64,000 nucleotides of DNA, from the NCBI RefSeq assembly GCF_039521745.1, contig NZ_BAAACT010000190.1. One strand, 5' to 3'. The translations under genes and the position numbers were made by a program. Under the pieces are notes generated by a model, which was given only the letters and a program-made list of their open reading frames with translations, searched no databases and was not told where the DNA came from. This DNA comes from Faecalicatena contorta (lineage in GTDB: Bacteria > Bacillota > Clostridia > Lachnospirales > Lachnospiraceae). Positions 33,920-41,953 of this stretch are shown one piece after another; the stretch's first letter is position 1; every line of letters begins with the position of its first letter.

Positions 33920-34558
33920 TTATTTCTCCAAAACTGCTTTCTTCGCAACTTCTGCTGCTGTTGCTGCATCTGGTGTATAGTAGTCTGCACCAATCTGCTC
34001 TGCAAAGCTGTCATTAACCGGAGCGCCGCCAACCATAACGATATACTTGTCGCGAAGTCCCTTTTCGTTCAGCTGGTCAATGCAGTCCTGCATCTTCGGC
34101 ATTGTTGTTGTAAGAAGAGCTGACATACAGATCACGTCCGCGCCTACTTCTTCAGCCTTATCGATAAATACAGCCGGTTCCACATCTACACCGATGTCAT
34201 GGATCTCAAATCCAGCTCCTTTAAGCATCATTACGACAAGGTTCTTGCCGATATCATGAAGGTCTCCCTGTACTGTACCGATTACAGCTTTTCCAACCGG
34301 CTCATTACCTACCTCAACCAGTTTTGGCTCCAGGACTGTAAGACCTGCATTCATAGCTCTTGCAGCTACCAGAACTTCCGGTACAAATACTTCGTTGTTC
34401 TTAAACTTTGCACCAATGATCATCATTCCTGATAAAAGACCTTCATTCAGAATCTCTTTTGGATCGAGTCCCTCATCCAAAGCCTCCTGTACCAGTGCCT
34501 TTACGTTCTTTGCTCTTCCTTTTTGAAGGAATTCTGAAATTTCCTGAATCTTTGACAT
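33920..34558 (-). CDS. methyl-carrying corrinoid protein (MtaC/MtbC/MttC type)
   Basis: A 212-residue two-domain protein. Residues 1-88 are a helical cap domain. From about 90 there is a B12-binding Rossmann domain with the cobalt-ligating DLHDIG (D99, H101, G104), MSALLTTTM and VGGAPV. It shuttles a methyl group between a substrate-specific methyltransferase and an acceptor. The start MSKIQEI at 34558 has a GGAGG site. Partners encoded next to it are a UroD-family methyltransferase upstream and the reactivator downstream. Confidence 0.95.
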   Translation of the reverse strand: MSKIQEISEFLQKGRAKNVKALVQEALDEGLDPKEILNEGLLSGMMIIGAKFKNNEVFVPEVLVAARAMNAGLTVLEPKLVEVGNEPVGKAVIGTVQGDLHDIGKNLVVMMLKGAGFEIHDIGVDVEPAVFIDKAEEVGADVICMSALLTTTMPKMQDCIDQLNEKGLRDKYIVMVGGAPVNDSFAEQIGADYYTPDAATAAEVAKKAVLEK

Positions 34559-34674
34559 TTTACATACCTCCATCATTCATTAAGCGTGTCTGCTTTAGTT
34601 ATTATTCTACAATATCTGCTGCTCTGTTTTTAGTAATTTTTTTGGAACTCTTTGTACAAATATTTCTTTTTTGT

Positions 34675-35595
34675 TTACTTTTTCAGTTCCGCGGCAAGAT
34701 CAGGATACCACTCCATCGCTTTTTTCAAAGACTTTTTAACGGGCAGGCCATTTCCGGAAAGAATCACCAGATCATTGACGTGTTCCGGCTTCCCTTCAAA
34801 CCTTTCAGCCTGGTAGATACTGCCCACGCAGTTCACAAGATAAATCTCCCCCTGCACTTCAACAAATCCTTTGACGCGGTAAGTATCATCCAGAAACATT
34901 TCAATGAATTTCTGAAGTTTTTTCAGTTCCAATCCCGGCTTCAAACGGAGCAGGTATTTTTTCAAGGTAATATCCGCACTCTGTATCACGGGCTCTTCCG
35001 GCTGGTTATCCGGAGGAGCGGCAGGATTCAGCCAGCCTCTTTCGATCCGGCCGAAGGTGGTCGTATGTACAGGAACCTCCGGGCGGTGTTTTCTGATAAT
35101 GCCCTTTATTTCCTCAATCTGTTCTTCGGATGCCAGATCTGTTTTATTGACCAGCACAAGATCACTGACCGCCAGCTGCTTCTTTACCACGACCGCCGTC
35201 TCATAAACCTTCAGAAACTGTCTCGCATCAACCAGGCAGATGCTTCCCATGTATTCCACATCTGAGAATTTGCCTTCCTGATGCAGGATTTTTCTGACAT
35301 TCATAGGATTGGAGAGGCCGGAAGCCTCCACAATTATAATGTCCGGTTTTTCCGAAAGGGCTTTTTCAAGCACTTCCTCGAATTTATCCAGCCTGCATGA
35401 ACAGAATATGGAACCGTTGTTGATCTCATCCAGCGCCGTTCCCAGTTCTCTTAGAAGCTCTCCGTCCACGCCTTCTTTTCCAAATTCATTGATAATCAAA
35501 TGCAGCCGGTAGTCTGACAATTCATTTATAAAATTTTTTAAAAAAGTAGTTTTACCGGCTCCTAAAAAGCCGGTAATTAAATACAGTTTACTCAT
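34675..35595 (-). CDS. CobW/G3E-family GTPase (COG0523)
   Basis: A 306-residue P-loop GTPase: LITGFLGAGKTTFLKN (Walker A), FCSCRLDKFEEVL in the position of the usual CxCC metal motif, IIIVEASGLSNP (Walker B region) and VLVNKTDL (guanine specificity). The C-terminal CobW domain follows from about 215. The motif reads C-S-C-R instead of C-x-C-C, so metal binding may differ. G3E proteins act as metallochaperones or as partners loading cofactors. Here a role with the corrinoid or zinc methyltransferase is inferred. The GAGG site before the ATG lies at the edge of the adjacent tandem repeat. Confidence 0.9.
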   Translation of the reverse strand: MSKLYLITGFLGAGKTTFLKNFINELSDYRLHLIINEFGKEGVDGELLRELGTALDEINNGSIFCSCRLDKFEEVLEKALSEKPDIIIVEASGLSNPMNVRKILHQEGKFSDVEYMGSICLVDARQFLKVYETAVVVKKQLAVSDLVLVNKTDLASEEQIEEIKGIIRKHRPEVPVHTTTFGRIERGWLNPAAPPDNQPEEPVIQSADITLKKYLLRLKPGLELKKLQKFIEMFLDDTYRVKGFVEVQGEIYLVNCVGSIYQAERFEGKPEHVNDLVILSGNGLPVKKSLKKAMEWYPDLAAELKK

Positions 35596-35596
35596 T

Positions 35597-35870
35597 ATTT
35601 CATACCTCATTCTGCTGCTTAGCAGCAGACCCGCCCGTTAGGGCATGTGTTACGGGATGCCCTTGGGTATACCTCATTCTGCTGCTTAGCAGCAGACCTG
35701 CCCGTTAGGGCATGTGTTACGGGATGCCCTTGGGTATACCTCATTCTGCTGCTTAGCAGCAGACCCGCCCGTTAGGGCATGTGTTACGGGATGCCCTTTG
35801 GGTATACCTCGTTCTGCTGCTTGGCTGCAGACCCGCCCGTTAGGGCAAGAATTACGGTGTGCCCTTAGGA
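35597..35870 (-). repeat. four tandem 67-base palindromic units (family B)
   Basis: Units begin at 35603, 35670, 35737 and 35805 (period 67, once 68). Each holds two hairpins, GCTGCTTAGCAGC and GGGCATGTGTTACGGGATGC with its closing CC, and a GGTATACC junction. The first three are nearly identical; the fourth, next to the UroD-family gene, is more diverged. The stop codon of that gene (35865-35867) lies in the last unit and the CobW ribosome binding site abuts the first. Confidence 0.93.
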
Positions 35871-37229
35871 CATAACAGCCTTGATTGCTGCCTCCAATTC
35901 TTCTTTCGCAGGTACAAGAGAACGGAATTTTAATTCACCGTTGATATACATAGACGGAAGGTTCGGAACCCCCATTTTCTTGCAGCGTGCAATGTTCTCC
36001 TTGATCGTAAACTTATACTCGATCATATCAATTGCATCACCGAATGTCTCCTTTGCCTCATTGGCAGCGCCCATCATATACGTACATGCCGCACATGTTG
36101 CAGAATCCAGTGTAAATACTTCTACCAGCGGTTTCTCCAGATGCTCGTAATCCGGCAGTTCTATTTCAATGTCCTCGTCTGCAGCAACATAGTTTTTCAG
36201 GATTTCTCTTACGGAGTCCGGCTCGTGGATTGCCTGTACTACACCGATTGTGTTCTCAACAGGAACAGCATACGGCATATCACAGCCCGGAGCAAGGATG
36301 AAGTTTTTCTTGTTCGGCATATTATCCAGAAGGTCGATCACGAACTTCATATTATCCTGCTGTGTACCGTGCAGCATGACCGTTGTCAGCGGGATATTTC
36401 CGCCAAGTGCCACGTTGTACTTATCCGTGATCGCCTTTGCTGCAAGCAGGTCCACGTTCTCATCGATAGAGATGGAATCAGGGCCTGTCTGGCACATTAC
36501 CTCGATGTTCCTTGTCGCATCGCCGCATACAAAGAAGGAAGACAGTGCGCCCAGTTCTCTGATATGGTCAAACAGCTTCTTGAACGGTGCGCTCATGAAC
36601 ATCTCAAAATGATCGGAAGAAATCTGGGAAATCAGCGGATCCACTACTGCGATCACATCCATACCTGCTTCTATATAGTATTCAGCCATCTTCATAGCAA
36701 TCGCATCACAGTATTCCAGGAATTCAATCACTGCATCCTCATCGTCGTACATATCCATGAAAATGTCATTGCCGCGCAGATGTGTTGCCAGTGTAAAAGG
36801 TCCGCAGATCAGGCCGTATAATGCAGTTGTATCACCGACCGCTTCTTTCATACGCTTCATAACGTCCATGATCATAGGAATACGACCGGATTCTTTTGTC
36901 GGAATCGTGCAGTAGCAGGGTGTCTCCAGCTCCTCTTCTCCTTCCATCGGATGGCTGGCTACAGACGGCGGAGCGTCGTCCGCCCACACCAGATTACATC
37001 CCAGGCATTCCGCCTCAACCTGCAGGTCAAAGATAACTGGCTGTCCCGCCGGTTTATACAACTTATTCACTTCCATCAGAGATTCAAACAGTTTGTCCCC
37101 GTCCTGGAGCACTTCCGTAGCTGTATATCCCAGAAGGCTGCCCGCATGCACGCCTGCAAATGGTACCCACGCTACCTGGTCTGTCTCCTCGTGGTGCAGT
37201 GTTTTGATAAGAATTTCTTTCTGGTTCAT
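35865..37229 (-). CDS. UroD-family corrinoid methyltransferase fused to a C-terminal thioredoxin-like domain
   Basis: A 454-residue protein. Residues 1-345 are a uroporphyrinogen-decarboxylase/MtaA-type TIM barrel, with AGMDVIAVVDPLIS, FVCGDATRNIE and FILAPGCDMPYAVPVEN. In MtaA-type enzymes zinc is held by an HxC and a later C. Here C235 and C316 fit, but the histidine position is F233. Residues 369-454 are a thioredoxin-like domain with a CAAC motif (C379, C382) and GVPNLPS, probably the cis-proline loop. It likely transfers a methyl group to or from the neighbouring corrinoid protein; the substrate is unknown. The thioredoxin part could reduce a thiol substrate or protect the zinc cysteines. 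GAGGAAG precedes the ATG. Confidence 0.88.
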   Translation of the reverse strand: MNQKEILIKTLHHEETDQVAWVPFAGVHAGSLLGYTATEVLQDGDKLFESLMEVNKLYKPAGQPVIFDLQVEAECLGCNLVWADDAPPSVASHPMEGEEELETPCYCTIPTKESGRIPMIMDVMKRMKEAVGDTTALYGLICGPFTLATHLRGNDIFMDMYDDEDAVIEFLEYCDAIAMKMAEYYIEAGMDVIAVVDPLISQISSDHFEMFMSAPFKKLFDHIRELGALSSFFVCGDATRNIEVMCQTGPDSISIDENVDLLAAKAITDKYNVALGGNIPLTTVMLHGTQQDNMKFVIDLLDNMPNKKNFILAPGCDMPYAVPVENTIGVVQAIHEPDSVREILKNYVAADEDIEIELPDYEHLEKPLVEVFTLDSATCAACTYMMGAANEAKETFGDAIDMIEYKFTIKENIARCKKMGVPNLPSMYINGELKFRSLVPAKEELEAAIKAVMS

Positions 37230-37274
37230 TTTGCTTCCTCACTTTCTTTTTACTATATTTTATCTTAAATACTT

Positions 37275-38270
37275 TCATGATCCACATGTATCATAGTCTG
37301 CCTGTGCAAGCATTGCCCTGACTTCGGGTATGGAACAGCCCCGGTTTGTCCCGGTTTCAACGCTGCAGTCCCTTGGGTTAATCCCGATCTCCGCATACAG
37401 CTGGTTTACGCCCGCGAGCAGCGCCATCTGCTTCGGCTCATGGACATTCATAGACTGTTTGGGCCTGGTTACCAGCCTTGCCGCAGCGACAATCTTGGTC
37501 AGTTCCAGATCTGTAATCTCTCCTTTATCAAAAAGAGGTGTACCCGGCACGCCTACCCGTTTCATACAGGCCATAACATTTACACCGTATTCTCTGGCGC
37601 GCAGCATTTCATCTGCAATCTGTTCGTATGTATGTTCCGGTCCGATGGGCTCTACACAGTAGATCAACTCCAGGCCCGCCGCTTTAATGGCATCCAGAGT
37701 CGCAATTCTTTGCTCCTTTGGAAGATCCGTATCCTGTCCCTCGTTCATTCTGACAATATGGTAAACGCCTGTGTATCCCACTTCCTTAAGCCGCTTTGCC
37801 GTTTCCAGTCCAAAGTCACCAATATTGGCAATAAACATCATCTCCGGTGTCAGCAGTTTTTTCACTTCTCCGGAAACCTCCAGAAATCTCTCAACCCCGT
37901 AATCCGCCGTGGTCATAAGAAACAGGGCGTCCGCCTTCTCCTCCACTGCCCTGGAGGCTTCTGCAAGTATATCTTCCAGCGGCTTTTCTGTTTTATCCTC
38001 TACTACAAAACTATCCCTGGCTAGGGAACAGAACTTGCAATTCCCGGTACATGGCGCACTGTTGAGCCCAATCTGTGCAAATACATATCCCTTTCTTCCA
38101 TACTCTTTTCTGGAGAGTTCATTCGCCTTAGCCAGTAATGCATAAAACTCCGAAGAATGACTGTCTATACTAAGAAGTTTTACTGCATCGTCCTTTGTCA
38201 AATCCCGATTCTCATCAACTTTCCTGAAGATTGCTTCAAGTCCGTCGACATGATTATAAAAAGAAATCAT
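37275..38270 (-). CDS. BioB-like radical SAM protein of unknown function
   Basis: A 331-residue radical SAM enzyme. NSAPCTGNCKFCSLA carries the CxxxCxxC [4Fe-4S] motif. The following TIM barrel with LEDILAEA, ALFLMTTAD, GVYHIVRMNEGQD and YCVEPIGPEHTYEQIADEM resembles the biotin synthase/HydE/PylB/HmdB group. It is not a biotin synthase by context. No pyrrolysine genes are present, so PylB is unlikely. It is the first gene of the minus-strand corrinoid cluster, 45 bases before the UroD-family gene, and faces hpdB across a 334-base divergent region. The start at 38270 has a GGGAGG site. Confidence 0.88.
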   Translation of the reverse strand: MISFYNHVDGLEAIFRKVDENRDLTKDDAVKLLSIDSHSSEFYALLAKANELSRKEYGRKGYVFAQIGLNSAPCTGNCKFCSLARDSFVVEDKTEKPLEDILAEASRAVEEKADALFLMTTADYGVERFLEVSGEVKKLLTPEMMFIANIGDFGLETAKRLKEVGYTGVYHIVRMNEGQDTDLPKEQRIATLDAIKAAGLELIYCVEPIGPEHTYEQIADEMLRAREYGVNVMACMKRVGVPGTPLFDKGEITDLELTKIVAAARLVTRPKQSMNVHEPKQMALLAGVNQLYAEIGINPRDCSVETGTNRGCSIPEVRAMLAQADYDTCGS

Positions 38271-38604
38271 CACTATGCCTCCCATCTGTTCTGAATTCAT
38301 AGTAAGATTTCTTTTCTTTTATTTCTTGCAATTTCTATAGCTAAATTGTGATTTTTTTAAGGTGTTTCAAATACTCTATATTCTATCAGGCGTACTTATT
38401 GTTAGAATTTATCTATTGATTGCACACAGAATAGAAAATGAATTCTTTTAGTAACAAAAAAGTATGGTTAATTTTGTTGCTGACAGATATATAGTTTAGT
38501 GTTGATATATTGTATACTTTTACGTAGATAAGTTAATGTATGTTGTGCAATTTTAACACAAACACACCATAATCAAAAAGATTTATAAAGGAGGAAGAGT
38601 ATTT
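38271..38604. other. divergent AT-rich regulatory region between the radical SAM gene and hpdB
   Basis: This 334-base gap has no gene and is much richer in A and T than its surroundings. It must hold promoters for both directions. On the plus strand TTGATA (38502) is followed 17 bases later by TAGATA (38525), a weak match; TATAGT at 38490 is another possible -10. An inverted repeat TTGTG...CACAA at about 38543-38561 lies 45-60 bases before the hpdB ATG and could be an operator. AAAGGAGG precedes hpdB. None of the promoter calls is firm. Confidence 0.5.
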
Positions 38605-41250
38605 ATGGAAGCAACAACAAATGACCAGTACTTATGTTTCACCTGTGGCACACCCCCTGAGGAAGTAGAGGACCGTGAGGTAAAAAAGAGTGCATGTCCC
38701 CGTGCGAGAAAATTATTGCAGGAATTTTATGATGCAAAGATTTCTCTTGACACAACGTTCCCTTACTGGTACACAAGAACCTGGATAAAAGAAGAGGGGC
38801 AGCATCCGCTGGTTCGCCGCGGACTTGCAATGAAGAGTGCATTCTCCCACCTTGAGGCAGCAATCCGCCCTGATGAAATATTAGTTATGAGCCGTAATAA
38901 GTATGTCCGTGGCGCCAGTATCACTCCGTGGACAGCAAACGAGTTTCCTCTGAGCGATGAAGAGCGTGCAAAGAAAGACAGCAAGAAGGCTTCAAATAAG
39001 GCTCTTGAAGAAATTACGATACTTGCAACCGGGGGCGGCGTCGTTTCTGAAAGCACCCCGGAGGTTCTCTCTATGGCACGCCGTTATGGTATGCGCGTTG
39101 AAGAACATGCGGCTTTAATAGAAATTTGCCGTTACTGGCAGAACAAGTCTGCCGAGGATACATGTTGGAAGTGGGGTACCCTGCATCCCGAGTATGATAC
39201 CCTTGTCAATTTCAAGAATGCTGTCCTTATGGCTGCCGATATGGAGTACGGCAACCGTCACGGACGCAGTGTCACAAACTACCAGATCGTGTTTGAAAAA
39301 GGCTTCCAGGGTATGATTGACCGCTGTAAAGAGCTGATTGCTGCTAATGTGGGCGATGGTACTGCAGTAGATAAAGTTGCTTACTGGCAGGCTACAATTT
39401 ATGCAATCGAAGGCGTACAGATTTGGGTTCGCAAGTATGCCGCTGAAGCAACCCGTCTTGCTTCTCTTGAAAAGGACGCAGAGCAGAAGGCCGTTTTCGA
39501 AGCCATGGCAGCGCGCCTTGAGTGGATTTCATCGAATCCGCCCCGTGATTTTATGGAAGCCCTTCAGCTCCACTGGACCTGCCAGCTTGAAGTTTATAAC
39601 GAAATGCAGGGCTCTGGATTTTCTCCCGGACGCCTTGGCCAGGTTCTCTATCCCTACTGGAAAAAGGATATTGATGAAGGCAGAATTACCAGAGAACAGA
39701 CTCTTGAGGTTCTCGAATGTATGCGTGTTAAATACACGGAACTTGAAATTGCAACCTGTGCAGGTACCACAGGTATACTTGCAGGTAACACATTTAACAA
39801 CATCTGTCTCGGCGGGGTTAAGCCCGATGGCTCCAGCGCCGAAAACGAACTGGAATACTTATTCATCCAGGCAGCAATTAATTGCCCTACTGTTTCTCCA
39901 ACTCTGTCGATCATTTATGACGGCAGGCTGTCCAACACTTTCCTGCAAAAGGGGATTGAATGCAACAAGACCGGTTGTGGTATGCCTGCCTGGGTAAGCA
40001 ACCGCGTCGGCATTGAATACTGCATGAAGAACCATTCATGTGAAGGGATTACTCTTGAAGATGCAAGAGCATGGAGTATAGGCGGCTGCCTTGAGATCCA
40101 GCCCGGCGCTGTATATGACAACAAGATTGGCGCAGGTTCATACAGTTCTTCAGGAATCAATTTCATTAATGTTCCAAAGGTTCTTGAACTGGTACTTTTT
40201 GATGGTGTAGATCCCAGAACAAATGTCCGTGTATTTCCGGCAACCGGCAAAAAATACGAAACATTTGATGAACTTATGGACACTTTTAAGGCATATTTCA
40301 AAAAGGTGATCCAGATTTTTGAAGAAACTTATAATATGAAGGTATCCGCAACGTTTGAGCTTGACCAGCCGTTACTTTTCTCTGCACTGTCTGCTGACTG
40401 CATTGAAAAGGGAGCCGATATTGACCATGCGGGTTCTCGTTACAACCGCTGCTTCACAACATGGATTACCGGTCAGGTTAACACAGCAAACTCTCTTGCA
40501 TCTATAAAGAAGAATGTGTTTGACGACCGTGCATTTACACTTGATGAGCTTAAGGATGTCTTACTTAACAACTTCGGATTTATCAGTGCACTGGATACGG
40601 GCAACTTCTCCATGATGGAGCAGACTAAGGATGTTTCTAACCCTGACTGGGAAAGAATACACGCTTTGTGTATGCGCGCACCTAAATTCGGTAATGATGA
40701 CGCTTACGTTGATGATATCTATGTCCAGGTAGCGGACTGCTTCCTGGAATCCGTGGAAGAGATTACCGATGTATTCGGAAACAAGTGGTGTGCATCCATG
40801 CTGTCTGTAGGTACCCACGGACCGCTTGGCCAGGCTGATATCGCTTCTGCAGACGGCCGGCTCGCAGGCGTTACTCTGGCAGACGGCGGCCAGTCACCTT
40901 ACCCCGGCACCGATCAGAATGGACCTTACGCTGTACTTAGTTCTGCAACTGTAATCGACCATACAAATTTCAAGAATACTCAGCTGAACATGAAACTGCA
41001 TCCTGCATCAATTAAGGGCAATATGGGTTCCGCGAAGATGCTCGATATGATACGTTCCTTTATGGATAACGGCGGCTTCCATATCCAGTTCAATGTTGTT
41101 GATTCCCGTATGCTTAAAGATGCGCAGGACAATCCGAATAATTATCGTGATCTGCTTGTCCGTGTGGCAGGGTTCACGCAGTATTGGTGCGAAGTTTCCA
41201 AACCTATTCAGGATGAACTGATTGCCCGTACAGAATATGAAGAAGTTTAA
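38605..41250 (+). CDS. hpdB: 4-hydroxyphenylacetate decarboxylase-type glycyl radical enzyme, large subunit
   Basis: An 881-residue glycyl radical enzyme. The thiyl-radical cysteine is Cys495 in GGCLEIQPG, with Glu497 two residues on, the C-x-E pattern of arylacetate decarboxylases. The radical glycine is Gly856 in VRVAGFTQYWCE. The whole C-terminus and FPYWYTR, VVRR-like and FSHLE segments near the N-terminus look like HpdB of Clostridioides difficile. HpdB decarboxylates 4-hydroxyphenylacetate to p-cresol, ending tyrosine fermentation; 3,4-dihydroxyphenylacetate is also accepted in that family. A small Fe-S subunit next to it supports HpdB over phenylacetate or indoleacetate decarboxylase, but substrate choice is not proven. 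Confidence 0.88.
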   Translation: MEATTNDQYLCFTCGTPPEEVEDREVKKSACPRARKLLQEFYDAKISLDTTFPYWYTRTWIKEEGQHPLVRRGLAMKSAFSHLEAAIRPDEILVMSRNKYVRGASITPWTANEFPLSDEERAKKDSKKASNKALEEITILATGGGVVSESTPEVLSMARRYGMRVEEHAALIEICRYWQNKSAEDTCWKWGTLHPEYDTLVNFKNAVLMAADMEYGNRHGRSVTNYQIVFEKGFQGMIDRCKELIAANVGDGTAVDKVAYWQATIYAIEGVQIWVRKYAAEATRLASLEKDAEQKAVFEAMAARLEWISSNPPRDFMEALQLHWTCQLEVYNEMQGSGFSPGRLGQVLYPYWKKDIDEGRITREQTLEVLECMRVKYTELEIATCAGTTGILAGNTFNNICLGGVKPDGSSAENELEYLFIQAAINCPTVSPTLSIIYDGRLSNTFLQKGIECNKTGCGMPAWVSNRVGIEYCMKNHSCEGITLEDARAWSIGGCLEIQPGAVYDNKIGAGSYSSSGINFINVPKVLELVLFDGVDPRTNVRVFPATGKKYETFDELMDTFKAYFKKVIQIFEETYNMKVSATFELDQPLLFSALSADCIEKGADIDHAGSRYNRCFTTWITGQVNTANSLASIKKNVFDDRAFTLDELKDVLLNNFGFISALDTGNFSMMEQTKDVSNPDWERIHALCMRAPKFGNDDAYVDDIYVQVADCFLESVEEITDVFGNKWCASMLSVGTHGPLGQADIASADGRLAGVTLADGGQSPYPGTDQNGPYAVLSSATVIDHTNFKNTQLNMKLHPASIKGNMGSAKMLDMIRSFMDNGGFHIQFNVVDSRMLKDAQDNPNNYRDLLVRVAGFTQYWCEVSKPIQDELIARTEYEEV

Positions 41251-41260
41251 GGAGGATAAT

Positions 41261-41509
41261 ATGATGTGTGATAAATGTAAGGATTGCGCCAATCTGTCTG
41301 CCCGCGATGTGTTTAACGGTGTATGCATAATGAGCAAGGAAACAGTTTCTATCGACGCTCCTGTTTGTAAAAAATTTTTACGTGCTAATAAGTGCAAATA
41401 TTGCAGCAAATATATCGTATCTGAGAAAGATCCCAATCTCGGCACATGCGACGGCGATATGGTTTACCCGGATCTCGGCGGCTGCGAGGATTTTACTCCT
41501 GCAGAATAA
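41261..41509 (+). CDS. hpdC: 4-hydroxyphenylacetate decarboxylase small Fe-S subunit
   Basis: An 82-residue cysteine-rich protein, ten bases after hpdB, with a GGAGG site. Nine cysteines (3, 6, 9, 22, 36, 45, 48, 63, 75) fit the two-domain HpdC plan, where each half binds one [4Fe-4S] cluster. In known HpdC one ligand of the first cluster is a histidine; here extra N-terminal cysteines occur instead and there is no histidine. The small subunit is needed to assemble and control the active decarboxylase. Confidence 0.88.
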   Translation: MMCDKCKDCANLSARDVFNGVCIMSKETVSIDAPVCKKFLRANKCKYCSKYIVSEKDPNLGTCDGDMVYPDLGGCEDFTPAE

Positions 41510-41510
41510 T

Positions 41511-41643
41511 GGTATACCCAAAGGGCACCCCGTAATTCATGCCCTGCGGGCGGATCCGCAGTAAACTGCGGAATAAGGTATACCCAAAGGGCACCCCGTA
41601 ATACATGCCCTGACGGGCGGATCTGCAGCAAAGCTGCAGAACA
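41511..41643 (+). repeat. two tandem 67-base palindromic units (family B)
   Basis: Units start at 41511 and 41578 with GGTATACCCAAAGGGCACCC. Each has GGGCA...TGCCC-type and CCGCAG/CTGCGG (or CTGCAG) hairpins. They are the same family as at 22621, 35597 and 45953, in the orientation read by cbiL. They lie just after the hpdC stop and may affect its 3' end or read-through to the regulator. Confidence 0.92.
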
Positions 41644-41666
41644 AAGTATATGTTTCTAACTGTTCG

Positions 41667-41700
41667 GTACAGGACTGTGCATTCCCTGCACAGTCCGTAC
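41667..41700. repeat. strong intergenic hairpin after the family B units
   Basis: GTACAGGACTGTGC and GCACAGTCCGTAC pair with one bulged A around the loop ATTCCCT. Outer segments ATGTTTC and GAAACAT, and TAACTG and CAGTTA, extend the symmetry to about 41650-41715. No T run follows, so it is not a clear terminator. Confidence 0.7.
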
Positions 41701-41828
41701 GGAAACATCAGTTACGCAGCAGCAGGCCCCCTCGCCAAAGACGATTTTCATGGGGTACTTTTCCAAGAAGAAAAAAATCAAGTTAATAAGGGCATTTATT
41801 TTTTCTTACTTCCGTTTTCTTTAAATAA

Positions 41829-41837
41829 TGATATAAT
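41829..41837 (+). promoter_or_regulatory. extended -10 promoter of the PucR-type regulator
   Basis: TGATATAAT is an extended -10 element, about 115 bases before the regulator ATG, in an AT-rich stretch. No good -35 is present, as is common with extended -10 promoters. The rest of 41701-41953 holds no gene. Confidence 0.55.
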
Positions 41838-41953
41838 ATCTTATATATATCGGTACATTGTAACAAAAAATAATCAACAGGCTGTCCATGAGACCATGTA
41901 CTGGATTGTCGGTTTATTTTGAGTACATTATTATATCAGAAAGAGGAAGTATT

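Noticed and set aside
35597..35870. CRISPR array
   Set aside because: The four units are contiguous 67-68-base repeats without unique spacers between them, each unit is itself two hairpins, and no cas genes are near.
37275..38270. Pyrrolysine (PylB) or biotin synthase assignment
   Set aside because: No pylC, pylD, pylS or other biotin genes are present, and no in-frame TAG read-through in a trimethylamine-type methyltransferase was seen. Only a BioB-like fold is supported.
38605..41250. Pyruvate formate-lyase or choline trimethylamine-lyase
   Set aside because: The active site reads GCLE rather than two adjacent cysteines, the C-terminus matches HpdB, and an HpdC-like small subunit follows.
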